Of a DNA stretch of 64,000 nt, positions 34,606 through 43,850 are shown piece after piece. Each line of letters starts with the position of its first letter. Within the stretch, counting starts at the first letter, position 1. Under the pieces are notes generated by a model. The model was not told the origin of the DNA, made no database searches, and was given only the letters and a program-made list of their open reading frames with translations. Source of the DNA: Malaciobacter mytili LMG 24559. GTDB lineage: Bacteria; Campylobacterota; Campylobacteria; Campylobacterales; Arcobacteraceae. The translations under genes were made by a program, and so were the position numbers. The stretch covers positions 1,612,001-1,676,000 of the forward strand of contig NZ_CP031219.1 of the NCBI RefSeq assembly GCF_003346775.1. The letters run 5' to 3'.

Positions 34606-36309
34606 TCCAATTTTTATAGTTTTTGTTTCAAAAGGAGTTTTTACTAAATCTCTTAATTTTGCTTTATTATATGGGTCTCCAATAAAAACAGGTTTTTGTT
34701 CAAAACTCTCACTTATAATACTTTTTGATAAATCTAAATCTTTAAAATCCAATTTTGCAAAGTCTGAAAAAGTATAAAGAAGATTTGAAGAAGAGTAAAG
34801 TCTATTTGTATAAGTTTTTAATTTAGATATATTATTACTCTCTTGCCATTTTTTATTTCCATATATTATAAAAGGTACAGAGTACATAGCACTTGTTGGG
34901 GCACCTTCATTTCTACCCATTTTTTCAAGATTTACTTCATCAAAAACTTCTTCACCGTGATCTGACAGATATAATAAAGAAGCTGAAGTATTTAAAGCTT
35001 TTACAGAACTAATTAAATTTGATACCACATAATCATTATAATAAACTGCATTATCATAACTATTATAACTATTTGTTTGTTTTTCATTTAATAAAGGTGA
35101 AACTTTTAAGCCATCAAATTTTGCAAAATTCTCAGGATACCTATAATCATATCGTGAATGAGTTCCCAAAAGATGTACAACTATAAATTTCTTTTTTGTT
35201 AAAGTATCATTTAAAACCTTATTAAAAGGTTCTAAAACTACTTCATCATAAGAAGAACTATTTTGTCTTCTATTATTATTTAAATAAATTTGCTCATCCG
35301 CTATTTTTGAAAAAGTTGTAAGCATTGTATTTCTTTGAGTTTGTGTTTGTTGGTTTGTTATCCAATAAGTTTTATACCCAGCTTGTTTCATAATATTTAA
35401 CAAATTTACTTTTGTTAAATATAAATCTGGATTTTTTTCATCGGCAAAAGTTAAGGCTTGTTGTAAGACTTCTATTGTATAAGGTCTTGGAGAATATACA
35501 TTTTTAAATACTACTAATTCATCTTTTATACTATTAAGTCTTGGAGTAGTATCTCTTTTATAACCATATAAACTCATTCTATTTCTATTTGTAGATTCAC
35601 CAATAACTAAAACTAAAGTATTTTCTTCTTCTATTGAAAGATTTTTTAAATTTTCAACAGGTGGCAAATTACTATTTTGTGTAAGTAATTCTTCCATATT
35701 TGCTAATACCTCTTTATAAGCTATATATCCTAAAACTAGATTCCAAGGAGTTGCAGCTTGCATTTTATCTATCTGTTTAATTACTGCTCTTTGCATAGAA
35801 GTGTCTCCAACTATATATAACTTTGCAAAAGTTTTCGTAACTATTAAAAGACTTAAAGGAATTAAAATTAAAGTTTTATTTATATGAATATTTATATTTT
35901 TTAAACTTTTCCAAAAATAGTATGGAATAATAGAATAAATAACTATTGCAGGTATAAGCCACCAAACAAAATAAGTCTTAAAAAACTCTGTTCCTTCAAC
36001 AATATTTGATTCAAATATAATATATATTACACTTTGTGAAAATTCTTGATTATATAATAAGAAATAACATAAACTTGGTAGCGAAGCTAGCCATAAAAAT
36101 ACACCAATGGCTGCTGCGATTTGTTTAGAATACTTCTGAAATATCAAGATTGGGATTAACCATAGAAAATTCATATAAAAAGCTTCTCTTAAACCTATAA
36201 ATCCCGAAATATCAAAAATAAAACATAAACTTTGATAAACTGCTGAAAAATAGAAGAATAAAAGAAAATATTTACCTATATTAATCCAATTTTCTTGATT
36301 AAATTTCAT
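34600..36309 (-). CDS. EptA/CptA-type phosphoethanolamine transferase
   Basis: Five N-terminal membrane helices (about residues 10-170) are followed by a periplasmic alkaline-phosphatase-like domain. Visible sites are VLVIGESTNRNRMSLYGYKR (metal-binding Glu), SPRPYTIEVLQQALTFAD with the probable Thr nucleophile, HLLGTHSRYDYRYP and LLYLSDHGEEVFDE (metal Asp/His). The family moves phosphoethanolamine from phosphatidylethanolamine to lipid A, core sugar or, in Campylobacter, also to flagellar rod protein. I chose the ATG at 36309 because AAAGG lies 8 bases upstream; a GTG at 36318 would sit inside that RBS. Confidence 0.88.
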   Translation of the reverse strand: MKFNQENWINIGKYFLLFFYFSAVYQSLCFIFDISGFIGLREAFYMNFLWLIPILIFQKYSKQIAAAIGVFLWLASLPSLCYFLLYNQEFSQSVIYIIFESNIVEGTEFFKTYFVWWLIPAIVIYSIIPYYFWKSLKNINIHINKTLILIPLSLLIVTKTFAKLYIVGDTSMQRAVIKQIDKMQAATPWNLVLGYIAYKEVLANMEELLTQNSNLPPVENLKNLSIEEENTLVLVIGESTNRNRMSLYGYKRDTTPRLNSIKDELVVFKNVYSPRPYTIEVLQQALTFADEKNPDLYLTKVNLLNIMKQAGYKTYWITNQQTQTQRNTMLTTFSKIADEQIYLNNNRRQNSSSYDEVVLEPFNKVLNDTLTKKKFIVVHLLGTHSRYDYRYPENFAKFDGLKVSPLLNEKQTNSYNSYDNAVYYNDYVVSNLISSVKALNTSASLLYLSDHGEEVFDEVNLEKMGRNEGAPTSAMYSVPFIIYGNKKWQESNNISKLKTYTNRLYSSSNLLYTFSDFAKLDFKDLDLSKSIISESFEQKPVFIGDPYNKAKLRDLVKTPFETKTIKIGA

Positions 36310-36404
36310 GGTACGCACCTTTACTGATTATTAAATTTCAGAAAGAATAATAATCTTTTAAGATGAATACAAAATGAATAAATAGTGAATGAAAAGTGAA
36401 TAAA

Positions 36405-36437
36405 AAAATAAGAAAGTTTTTTTAACTTTCTTATTTT
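36405..36437 (-). terminator. Terminator of the choice-of-anchor-I-like gene
   Basis: A 14-bp perfect stem, AAAATAAGAAAGTT (36405-36418) with AACTTTCTTATTTT (36424-36437), is followed on the minus strand by a T-run. It overlaps the stop codon. Confidence 0.82.
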
Positions 36438-37987
36438 ATCTCATACATTACAATAGAACCACTACCTTCAAAAGCAACCAATAATAAAGCATTTTTTGTA
36501 GGGCTATTTTCTTTTGATATAAAAGTCATACCCTCAGGAGATAAATCCTCACTATTTGAAATAATATATTTTACAAAACTTGGTTTATATGGATTTGTAA
36601 TATTATAAACAATAATTGCATTTTGTCTTTCTAGACCAATAAAAGCATATATTTTTTCATCTATTTTTCCTACTGTTAAAGCTTCTGGTTCAATGCCTTT
36701 ATTGCCACTTCTTTTATCCATTTTCCCTTTATCCTGATTAAACAAAGTAGGCATATAATTTGCTGTTAATATAGAAAGTTCATCTAAACTATCCCAAATT
36801 AAATCGCCATTTGAATCCCAAATTGAGAAACTTCTTGTACCAAAAGCATATAATCTATCATAATCACCATCAAAATCAATATCTCCCATATCAGTTAGAA
36901 CTTTTAAATCATTTTCATTTTGATATGTAGAAATTAAAGAAGAATCCAATTTTAATTTGCTAATTTTTTCTTCATCAGTAAAGATTGGATTTTTACAGTT
37001 TATATCTTTCTTTGAACAGTATGTTCTTCCATCACCTTCATTTGCAGTAACTAAATAAGTTTTATTATTTACTTTATAAGAAGCTATTGAATCTGGCATA
37101 TATAATCCATATAAACCTTTATAGTTTTTAAGTAAAATCTTGCCCTCTTCTTCAATATCTATTTTACTTTTTAAAGTATAATCTTTTAGCCCAAAAGATT
37201 TTACAAACTCTAAAGTAGCTTTATTAATATCTACTTTTGCTAAGGCATTATTTTCTTGAAGTGTTATATAAGCATAATTTTCACTTACTGTTATATATTC
37301 AGGCTCTAAATCTAAGCTTTTATCATTGCTTTTTCCTAATCTTACTTTTGTATTATCTTTTGATTTTAATAAATTTGCATTTGAAAAAGTAACTTCTTTA
37401 TATCCTTTTGAATTATCTTCTTTATCAGTATTACTTAAAGTTATTATGCCTATACTTCCTTCAACATCTTTATATTTACCAAAAGTTGCATCAGGTTCTG
37501 CTTCATTTGCAACCAAAATTTTTGTACCATCTTCATTAAAAGTTACCATATCAGGTAAATATCCTACTATAGTTTGAGATAAAAGTTCTGCATTTGTATT
37601 AAAAACAACTACTTTTCCTTTCTTTTTTATTTTATTAGTAGAGCCAATAGCCGCAGCTACTTTACTATTTTTTACTGCAACACTTTGTACACTTGCTCCA
37701 AATTTTGATAAATCAATTGAAGATAAAAGCTGCAATTTAGCTTTTTTTGTTTTTTCATCATATATAACTTGAATAATATCTAAAGTATTATCTGCATCAT
37801 TTGTTGAAAATATCCTATTAGTTTTTTCATCAAAAGCAACAATTTCTGTTGCACTTTTTTTATTGGTTTTATATTTAGCAATTTGTTCAACTGTAATTAA
37901 ATTTGTATTATTTACTTGCTGCTTTGCACAACCATTAAAAAATAAAGTTAAAACTAATACCCCAATAACCAAACTTACTTTATACAT
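36431..37987 (-). CDS. Choice-of-anchor-I-like beta-propeller lipoprotein
   Basis: The signal peptide ends in the lipobox LFFNGCAK. The 518-residue body has repeated strand-turn units typical of a beta-propeller: EIVAFDEKTNRIFSTNDADN, VTFNEDGTKILVANEAEPD, LEPEYITVSENYAYITLQEN, and a calcium-like loop DMGDIDFDGDYDRLYAFGTR. This pattern, including the GIEPEALTVG segment, matches my memory of the choice-of-anchor-I family, often seen with alkaline-phosphatase or esterase-phytase activities. No catalytic claim can be made. It is on its own, ending at a strong terminator. Confidence 0.72.
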   Translation of the reverse strand: MYKVSLVIGVLVLTLFFNGCAKQQVNNTNLITVEQIAKYKTNKKSATEIVAFDEKTNRIFSTNDADNTLDIIQVIYDEKTKKAKLQLLSSIDLSKFGASVQSVAVKNSKVAAAIGSTNKIKKKGKVVVFNTNAELLSQTIVGYLPDMVTFNEDGTKILVANEAEPDATFGKYKDVEGSIGIITLSNTDKEDNSKGYKEVTFSNANLLKSKDNTKVRLGKSNDKSLDLEPEYITVSENYAYITLQENNALAKVDINKATLEFVKSFGLKDYTLKSKIDIEEEGKILLKNYKGLYGLYMPDSIASYKVNNKTYLVTANEGDGRTYCSKKDINCKNPIFTDEEKISKLKLDSSLISTYQNENDLKVLTDMGDIDFDGDYDRLYAFGTRSFSIWDSNGDLIWDSLDELSILTANYMPTLFNQDKGKMDKRSGNKGIEPEALTVGKIDEKIYAFIGLERQNAIIVYNITNPYKPSFVKYIISNSEDLSPEGMTFISKENSPTKNALLLVAFEGSGSIVMYEIK

Positions 37988-38135
37988 CTATTCTCCTTTT
38001 TGATTTTTAATAATAAAAGTAGTTATTAAATTATAAGTAAAAAAGATTACAATTTGGAAACAAAATATAATTCTTGTTTATCAAATAATATTTTTAAAAA
38101 AAATTTTGATAAACTTTTATATTAAAAGGAAATAT

Positions 38136-38306
38136 ATGTTAAAAAAACTACTTTCAATATTTAAAAAGAAAACATACCCTTGTATAGTATGGGATGGAAA
38201 ATGTATGAAATATCTAGACCTTACAAAAAAACAAATTGAAGAATTTAGAACACTACCTAAATATAAAAATTATAGTGTTACTATAAATGAAAACCCTTCA
38301 AAATAA
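38136..38306 (+). CDS. Small unknown protein (56 residues)
   Basis: The frame from the ATG at 38136 has AAAAGGAAA directly upstream, better placed than the in-frame start at 38106. The product is basic at the N-terminus (KKLLSIFKKKTYPCIVWDGK) and contains two cysteines. It has no signal peptide. It lies alone, upstream of the ectoine operon. Function unknown. Confidence 0.5.
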   Translation: MLKKLLSIFKKKTYPCIVWDGKCMKYLDLTKKQIEEFRTLPKYKNYSVTINENPSK

Positions 38307-38422
38307 CTACTAACAAACTTTCTTCTACTCTTTTTTATTATCTTAAAATCTTTTTTTTAAATTACTCTTTTATACATTTTGTATTATTTTTTTATTTTTA
38401 TCTAAGTTTAATATGTTATAAA

Positions 38423-38462
38423 TTTACATAATAAATGTAAATATTTTACATAATATATGTAA
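38423..38462 (+). promoter_or_regulatory. Tandem palindromes upstream of ectA (candidate operator)
   Basis: TTTACAT-AATAA-ATGTAAA (38423-38441) and TTACAT-AATAT-ATGTAA (38446-38462) are two near-identical inverted repeats with centres 22 bases apart, about two helical turns. They lie 36-75 bases before the ectA ATG. They may bind a dimeric regulator (ectoine operons in other bacteria use MarR-type EctR). The protein that binds them here is unknown. Confidence 0.5.
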
Positions 38463-38497
38463 TTTAATGACATTTATTTATTAATAAAAGGAGTAAT

Positions 38498-38995
38498 ATG
38501 AATAAACAAATCAACATAGAACAACCCACCAAAAAGCATGCAAAAGAGATATTTAAGCTAGTCAATAGATGCAAACCGCTAGATATAAATTCTGAATATC
38601 TGTATCTTCTTCAAACAACATATTTTAAAGATACTTGTAGTGTAGCCCTTATGGAAAATAAGGCTATAGGATTTATATCTGGTTATTTAGTTCCCAATAA
38701 AAAAGATACACTTTTTATTTGGCAAGTGGCAGTTGATGAAATAGCAAGAGGAGAAGGTCTTGCAAAAAAACTACTTTTAGAAATACTTCAAAGAGATAAC
38801 TTACAAGAAGTGGAGTATATCCATACTACAATTTCTCCTAGTAATATACCTTCGCAAAAATTCTTTGAAAAATTTGCAAGTGACTTAAACACAACAATAA
38901 AAAAAAGTATTTTATTTGATAAAGATGATTTTAATAATGGACATGAACAAGAGGTACTATATGAAATAGGCCCATTTAAAAAAGGAAAAAAATGA
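38498..38995 (+). CDS. ectA: L-2,4-diaminobutyrate N-gamma-acetyltransferase
   Basis: EctA acetylates diaminobutyrate to N-gamma-acetyl-diaminobutyrate in ectoine synthesis. It is a 165-residue GNAT protein whose acetyl-CoA loop reads IWQVAVDEIARGEGLAKKLL (QxxGxG/A type), followed by YIHTTISPSNIPSQKFFEKF. The AAGGAG RBS lies 8 bases before the ATG. It is first in the operon and overlaps ectB by 4 bases. Confidence 0.95.
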   Translation: MNKQINIEQPTKKHAKEIFKLVNRCKPLDINSEYLYLLQTTYFKDTCSVALMENKAIGFISGYLVPNKKDTLFIWQVAVDEIARGEGLAKKLLLEILQRDNLQEVEYIHTTISPSNIPSQKFFEKFASDLNTTIKKSILFDKDDFNNGHEQEVLYEIGPFKKGKK

Positions 38996-40272
38996 GAATA
39001 TTTGAAAATTTAGAATCAGAAGTAAGAGGTTATATTAGAAGTTTTCCAACTATTTTTAATAAAGCTAAAGGTGCAAAATTGACCGATGAGCAAGGAGTTG
39101 AATATATTGATTTTTTTGCAGGTGCAGGAACATTGAACTATGGGCATAATAATGAACAAATAAGTAAGGCATTAGTTGAATATATACAAAATGATGGAAT
39201 TATTCATGGTTTAGATATGGCAACAACAGCAAAAAAAGAGTTTATGCAAACTTTTGACTCACTAATTTTAAAACCTAGGAATTTAGAATATAAACTTCAA
39301 TTTACAGGCCCAACAGGAACAAATGCAGTTGAAACTGCCTTAAAATTAGCAAGATTAGTAAAAGGAAGAAGCAATATTGTTGCTTTTACAAATGGTTATC
39401 ATGGTCTATCACAAGGTTCTCTTGCAGTAACAGGAAATAATGAATATAGAGATGAAAGTTATATTAGTAGAATAAATGCAACATTTATGCCATTTGATGG
39501 ATATTTTGAAGATATGAATACTTTAAAATATTTTAGAAAATTCCTAGAAGATGGAAGTAGTGGTATGGATTTACCAGCAGCTGTAATTTTAGAGACTATT
39601 CAAGGGGAAGGTGGAATTAATGTAGCTTCTAAAAAGTGGTTACAAGAGTTAGAAGCTATTTGTAGAGAGTTTGATATTTTACTTATTATTGATGATATTC
39701 AAGTAGGAAATGGAAGAAGTGGAGAGTTTTTTTCTTTTGAATTTGCAGGAATAAATCCAGATATGGTAACTCTTTCAAAATCTATTGGTGGAGGTTTACC
39801 TATGGCTTTATTACTTTTTAAACCTGATTTAGATCAATGGAAACCAGGAGAACACACAGGAACATTTAGGGGTAATAATCTAGCTTTTGTAGCCTCTAAA
39901 GTCTCTTTGGAAAACTATTGGCAAAATGAAGATTTATCAAATGCAGTTAAATATAAAGAAAAAATTTTAAAACAATTTCTAGAAAAAATTGCACAAAAAT
40001 ATAAAAATGAATATGAAATTAAAATAAGAGGAAGAGGTTTAGCTTATGGATTTGAAGTTAAAAATGATAAATCAATAGCTAGCGAACTCTCTTCATATTG
40101 TTTTGAAGAAAAATTAATAATCGAGACTTGTGGAAGTGATAGTCAAGTTGTTAAGTTTTTACCTCCATTAGTAATAGATGAAGAATTATTAAAAGAAGGT
40201 CTTTCAAGATTTGAAAAAGCAGTTGATAGATTATTTAAAGAAAAAAAACAAAAATTAAAAGAGGAATTTTAA
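38992..40272 (+). CDS. ectB: Diaminobutyrate-2-oxoglutarate aminotransferase
   Basis: EctB makes L-2,4-diaminobutyrate from aspartate semialdehyde with glutamate as amino donor. The 426-residue sequence has the start FENLESEVRGYIRSFPTIFN typical of EctB, the class III motifs TGPTGTNAVETALKLAR and FTNGYHGLSQGSLAVTG, LIIDDIQVGNGRSGEFFSFE, and the PLP lysine in TLSKSIGGGLPMALLL. It overlaps ectA by 4 bases and ectC by 1 base. Confidence 0.96.
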   Translation: MRIFENLESEVRGYIRSFPTIFNKAKGAKLTDEQGVEYIDFFAGAGTLNYGHNNEQISKALVEYIQNDGIIHGLDMATTAKKEFMQTFDSLILKPRNLEYKLQFTGPTGTNAVETALKLARLVKGRSNIVAFTNGYHGLSQGSLAVTGNNEYRDESYISRINATFMPFDGYFEDMNTLKYFRKFLEDGSSGMDLPAAVILETIQGEGGINVASKKWLQELEAICREFDILLIIDDIQVGNGRSGEFFSFEFAGINPDMVTLSKSIGGGLPMALLLFKPDLDQWKPGEHTGTFRGNNLAFVASKVSLENYWQNEDLSNAVKYKEKILKQFLEKIAQKYKNEYEIKIRGRGLAYGFEVKNDKSIASELSSYCFEEKLIIETCGSDSQVVKFLPPLVIDEELLKEGLSRFEKAVDRLFKEKKQKLKEEF

Positions 40273-40664
40273 TGATAGTAAGAGATATAAAACAAATTAT
40301 TGGCACATCAAAAGAAGTTTTTGCAAAAGAAGGACAATGGATAAGTAGAAGAATGCTTTTAAAAGATGACAAAATGGGATTTTCTTTTCATGAAACTATA
40401 ATAAAAGCAAATACTAAAACTCATATACACTATAAAAACCATTTAGAAGCAGTTTATTGTGTGGAAGGTAATGGAAAAATAGAAGACTTAAGAACAGGGA
40501 AAGTTTATGAAATATATAATGGAGTTATGTATGCTTTAAATAACCATGATGAACATAATTTATATGGAGGAAGTGAAGATATGAGACTTATTTGTGTTTT
40601 TAATCCTCCTATTAAAGGAACTGAAAATCATGATGAAAATGGAGTTTATCCATTAGAAAACTAA
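40272..40664 (+). CDS. ectC: L-ectoine synthase
   Basis: EctC cyclises N-gamma-acetyl-diaminobutyrate to ectoine, a compatible solute. The 130-residue cupin shows the family start MIVRDIKQIIGTSKEV, the conserved WISRRMLLKDDKMGFSFHET, the cupin motif HYKNHLEAVYCVEGNGKIED and NHDEHNL near the metal site. It is coupled to ectB. There is no ectD (hydroxylase) after it, so the end product is probably ectoine and not hydroxyectoine. Confidence 0.97.
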   Translation: MIVRDIKQIIGTSKEVFAKEGQWISRRMLLKDDKMGFSFHETIIKANTKTHIHYKNHLEAVYCVEGNGKIEDLRTGKVYEIYNGVMYALNNHDEHNLYGGSEDMRLICVFNPPIKGTENHDENGVYPLEN

Positions 40665-40695
40665 ATTAATTATAGGAATGAATAGAAGGAAAAAT

Positions 40696-42048
40696 ATGAA
40701 AGTATGTAAATTTGGTGGAAGTTCAGTCAAGAACTCCATACAAATAAAAAAAGTAATAGAAATATTAAAAGATGATAAAAATAGAAAAGTCATTGTTGTA
40801 TCTGCACCTGGACGAGATGAAAAATATAATGAAAAAATCACTGACCATCTTTTAAATATCTCAAAAGATGGTACTCACTTAGAAATAAGTTCAAAAGAAA
40901 GCTATAATGCCATAATAAATAAATATACTAAACTTTGTGAAGATTTGCAAATTGATAAAAGCAAAATAATAGAGCCTTTAAAAGAACAATTAACAAATTG
41001 TTCTTTAGATAAAGAAAAAAAAGAAGCCTTTTTTCTTTCTAGGGGAGAGCATTATAATGCAAAACTTATCTATTTATATATGAAAAAACTAGGTTTTAAA
41101 ATAAAACTTATGTTACCTGAAGAGTTTGGTTTTCTTTTATCTTCTTGTTATACAAATGGAAAAGTACAAGAAAAAACTTATGAAAATATTAAAAATCATT
41201 TTATCTTAGAAGAGGAACAAAGAGTGATTGTTCCAGGCTTTTATGGAATAACAAATGAAAATGAAATTGCTGTTATGAGTAGAGGTGGTTCTGATTTAAC
41301 AGGTGGAGAATTAGCTTACGCTTTAGATGCACAAATATATGAGAATTGGACAGATACAAATGGAGTTTATGAAGTAGATCCAAGAATAATACCCCAAGCA
41401 GAAGTTATTCCAAGATTAACTTTTAAAGAGTTAAGACTTTTAAGTTCAAAAGGTTTTAATGTATTTCATTTTAACGCAATGTTAAATTGCAAAAAAAGTA
41501 AAATCCCAATTAGAGTTAGAAATACAAATAATCCCTCAAATGAAGGAACTTTAATATTAAGTGAAAGAGTTCCAGTAGAAAAACTTGTAGGTATTGCAAA
41601 ATTGGATAATATGGCTTCAATTCATATTCAAAAAGATATGTTAGGGGAAGAAGTAGGCTTTACAGCAGAATTGCTTAAAATCTTTGAAGAGTTTAATATC
41701 AATACCCATCACTACCCTACTGATAAAGATGATTTAGCAATATTGGTTGAACAAGATGATTTAAAAGGAAAAATTAATAATTTAAGAAGAGAAATTGATA
41801 AAAGATTAAAACCTGATAATATTATAATAACTTACTCTTTAGCAATTATTACTTTAGTTGGAATTGGCTTAAAAGAAGATAGTTTTACAATTGTAGATGC
41901 TTTATATGCTTTAAAACAAAATAATATATCTTTTGAAATGTTTGATATGAGTCCTTCTAAAATCTCTTTTCATATTGGAGTATCACAAAATATTGCAGAT
42001 ATTGCTTTAAAAACTTTATACAATAATTTATTAGAAAACAAAGGTTAA
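40696..42048 (+). CDS. ask: Ectoine-cluster aspartokinase
   Basis: This enzyme phosphorylates aspartate, feeding the ectoine pathway. It has the aspartokinase start KVCKFGGSSVKN, the catalytic VMSRGGSDLTGGELAYAL segment, EIYENWTDTNG-type nucleotide contacts and two ACT-like domains at the C-terminus. Dedicated Ask_Ect enzymes linked to ectABC are usually less feedback-inhibited than the housekeeping form. I chose the ATG at 40696, which has GAAGG 8 bases upstream, over 40678. It lies 31 bases after ectC and 2 bases before the next gene. Confidence 0.93.
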   Translation: MKVCKFGGSSVKNSIQIKKVIEILKDDKNRKVIVVSAPGRDEKYNEKITDHLLNISKDGTHLEISSKESYNAIINKYTKLCEDLQIDKSKIIEPLKEQLTNCSLDKEKKEAFFLSRGEHYNAKLIYLYMKKLGFKIKLMLPEEFGFLLSSCYTNGKVQEKTYENIKNHFILEEEQRVIVPGFYGITNENEIAVMSRGGSDLTGGELAYALDAQIYENWTDTNGVYEVDPRIIPQAEVIPRLTFKELRLLSSKGFNVFHFNAMLNCKKSKIPIRVRNTNNPSNEGTLILSERVPVEKLVGIAKLDNMASIHIQKDMLGEEVGFTAELLKIFEEFNINTHHYPTDKDDLAILVEQDDLKGKINNLRREIDKRLKPDNIIITYSLAIITLVGIGLKEDSFTIVDALYALKQNNISFEMFDMSPSKISFHIGVSQNIADIALKTLYNNLLENKG

Positions 42049-42050
42049 AA

Positions 42051-42920
42051 ATGATTCGATTTATACTACTATTATTAGTGCCTTTATTTGTTTTTTCTTT
42101 AGATAAACCTACTGATTCTTTAGTAGAAAAAAAAATAAAAAAACTTGAGAAACCCCTTTATACACCTTTTGTAGAAAACTATATTTTAAATGATTTAAAG
42201 CAATTAAGACAAGAGAATAAAGAGTTAAAAGTTGAACTTTATCAAACTTTAGCAAAAAAAGAAGTAGAAATTTCTACAAATGCAATAAATTATGCAACTT
42301 CAACTATAAATAATATTTTTTATATTATAGCAGCGGCTAGTTCACTTTTAGTAATTATAGGATTAAACTCAATAAGAGATGTAAATCAAAAAATCAAAAA
42401 TATAGTTGATGAAAAAGTTTCAAAACTTATTGATGATTATGAACAAAGAATGAGCCTAATTGAAAAAGATTTAGATAAAAGATCCAAACAAGTTCTGCAA
42501 AATCAAAAAGAGATTGAAAAAACAAATACCATTCAGTCTTTATGGATAAGAGCTTCACAAGAGACAACAGCAAGTGGGAAAATAGAGATTTTTGATGATA
42601 TATTAAATTTAAGAGCAAATGATGTGGAAGCTTTAACTTATAAAGCAGAAGCAGCCCTTAATTTAAATGAAGCAAATTGGGCTTTACACCTTACAAATCA
42701 GGCATTAGAGATTGATGATAAATATGCAAATGCCTTTTTTCAAAGAGCAAAAGCTCAACTTTTTTTAGGTTATAATGATTTTGCAATGAATGATTTAGAA
42801 GAAGCTTTAAAATTAAATGAACAATATATTGAAGAAATAGAAAATGACGAAGAGTTTAATAGCCTAAAAAAAATTAGTAAATTTTCAAATTTAATAAAAA
42901 AATATAAACAAGATTCTTAA
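42051..42920 (+). CDS. Membrane TPR protein downstream of ask
   Basis: The 289-residue protein has a signal-like N-terminus (FILLLLVPLFVFSLD), a periplasmic coiled-coil stretch, a membrane helix (NIFYIIAAASSLLVIIGL), a long second coiled coil (QRMSLIEKDLDKRSKQVLQN) and two or three TPR-like helices at the end (DVEALTYKAEAALNLNEAN, ANAFFQRAKAQLFLGYNDF). The start lies 2 bases after the ask stop with AAAGG before it, so it is co-translated with ectABC-ask. A role in osmotic response is possible but not shown by the sequence. Confidence 0.75.
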   Translation: MIRFILLLLVPLFVFSLDKPTDSLVEKKIKKLEKPLYTPFVENYILNDLKQLRQENKELKVELYQTLAKKEVEISTNAINYATSTINNIFYIIAAASSLLVIIGLNSIRDVNQKIKNIVDEKVSKLIDDYEQRMSLIEKDLDKRSKQVLQNQKEIEKTNTIQSLWIRASQETTASGKIEIFDDILNLRANDVEALTYKAEAALNLNEANWALHLTNQALEIDDKYANAFFQRAKAQLFLGYNDFAMNDLEEALKLNEQYIEEIENDEEFNSLKKISKFSNLIKKYKQDS

Positions 42921-42996
42921 AATCTAATTCCTATACTTAATTTTTATTTAATTATTTTTGGACTAGAATTGTTATTATATGACAAAAGGAGTGGTT

Positions 42997-43824
42997 ATGC
43001 AAATAAATAATAATGTACAACCGTATCAAAGTCCTTATGTAGATCCTTCAAAAGCTCTTGAAAGAGTTTCAACAGGATTAGCAATTAATAAAGCTGCGGA
43101 TAATGCTTCAGCTTTATCAATTGCTGATACTTTAAGAACACAGTCAAATGGCTATGTGCAAGCAATTGAAAATGCCAATAGTGCTATTGCTTCAACTCAA
43201 ATTGCTGATAAAGCTATAAGTGAACAATCTAATATTTTAGATACTGTAAAAGAAAAACTTCTTCAAGCTTCAACTGCTACTACTTCACAAGAAGGCAGAG
43301 ATGCTCTTTTTAAAGATATTCAAAAACTAATGAAAGGTTTTGATGCAATTGCAAGTAGTACAAGCTATAATGGAGAGTCTTTATTACAAGCTTCCAAAAC
43401 AAATCAAAATGCAACAACTTCACAATCCTATCAAATAGGTACAGAAAGTTCAAATACAATAGATACTACTTCTATACAAGCAAACTCTATTGGAGTTGGA
43501 TTAAATGACTTAATTACTAAAGATTCAGCAAGTTTTACTGCCTCTGATGCAAAAGATTATTTATCAAAAGTAGATAAGGCTATTAATACTTTAAATGATT
43601 ATAGAAGTGATTTAGGTTCAACGCAAAATCAATTGGCTAGTTCAGGAAGAAACTTAATAACACAAGAGATTCAAACTAGGTCAGCACAAACTGAAATAAG
43701 CGGAGCAAATATTGCTCAAGAGATTAGTAATTTTAATAAACAAAATGTTTTATCTCAAGTTGGCACATATACTCAATCTCAATTTAATATTACCCAACAA
43801 ACCGTTTTAAGACTTCTTACTTAA
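42997..43824 (+). CDS. Flagellin-family protein
   Basis: A 275-residue flagellin. The N-terminal D0/D1 helices (ALERVSTGLAINKAADNASA, LSIADTLRTQSNGYVQAIEN) and the C-terminal D1/D0 helices (YRSDLGSTQNQLASSGRNLI) are present, with only a minimal central domain. The in-frame ATG at 42979 lies just upstream of AAAGGAG, so that motif is the RBS and the ATG at 42997 is the start. It is monocistronic and no other flagellar gene is nearby. A weak GG-N10-like sigma-54 element lies about 20 bases before the RBS, but the -12 GC is missing. Confidence 0.92.
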   Translation: MQINNNVQPYQSPYVDPSKALERVSTGLAINKAADNASALSIADTLRTQSNGYVQAIENANSAIASTQIADKAISEQSNILDTVKEKLLQASTATTSQEGRDALFKDIQKLMKGFDAIASSTSYNGESLLQASKTNQNATTSQSYQIGTESSNTIDTTSIQANSIGVGLNDLITKDSASFTASDAKDYLSKVDKAINTLNDYRSDLGSTQNQLASSGRNLITQEIQTRSAQTEISGANIAQEISNFNKQNVLSQVGTYTQSQFNITQQTVLRLLT

Positions 43825-43850
43825 TAACACTTGAAAATTCAAGTGTTATT
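43823..43850. terminator. Bidirectional terminator
   Basis: A long perfect palindrome, AATAACACTTGAA (43823-43835) with TTCAAGTGTTATT (43838-43850), between convergent genes overlaps the flagellin stop. Confidence 0.8.

Noticed and set aside
36318-36318. GTG start for the phosphoethanolamine transferase
   Set aside because: It would overlap its own AAAGG motif; the ATG 9 bases downstream is correctly spaced.
42957-42975. Sigma-54 promoter before the flagellin gene
   Set aside because: A GG dinucleotide is present at the -24 position but the -12 GC is missing, so it is too weak to annotate.
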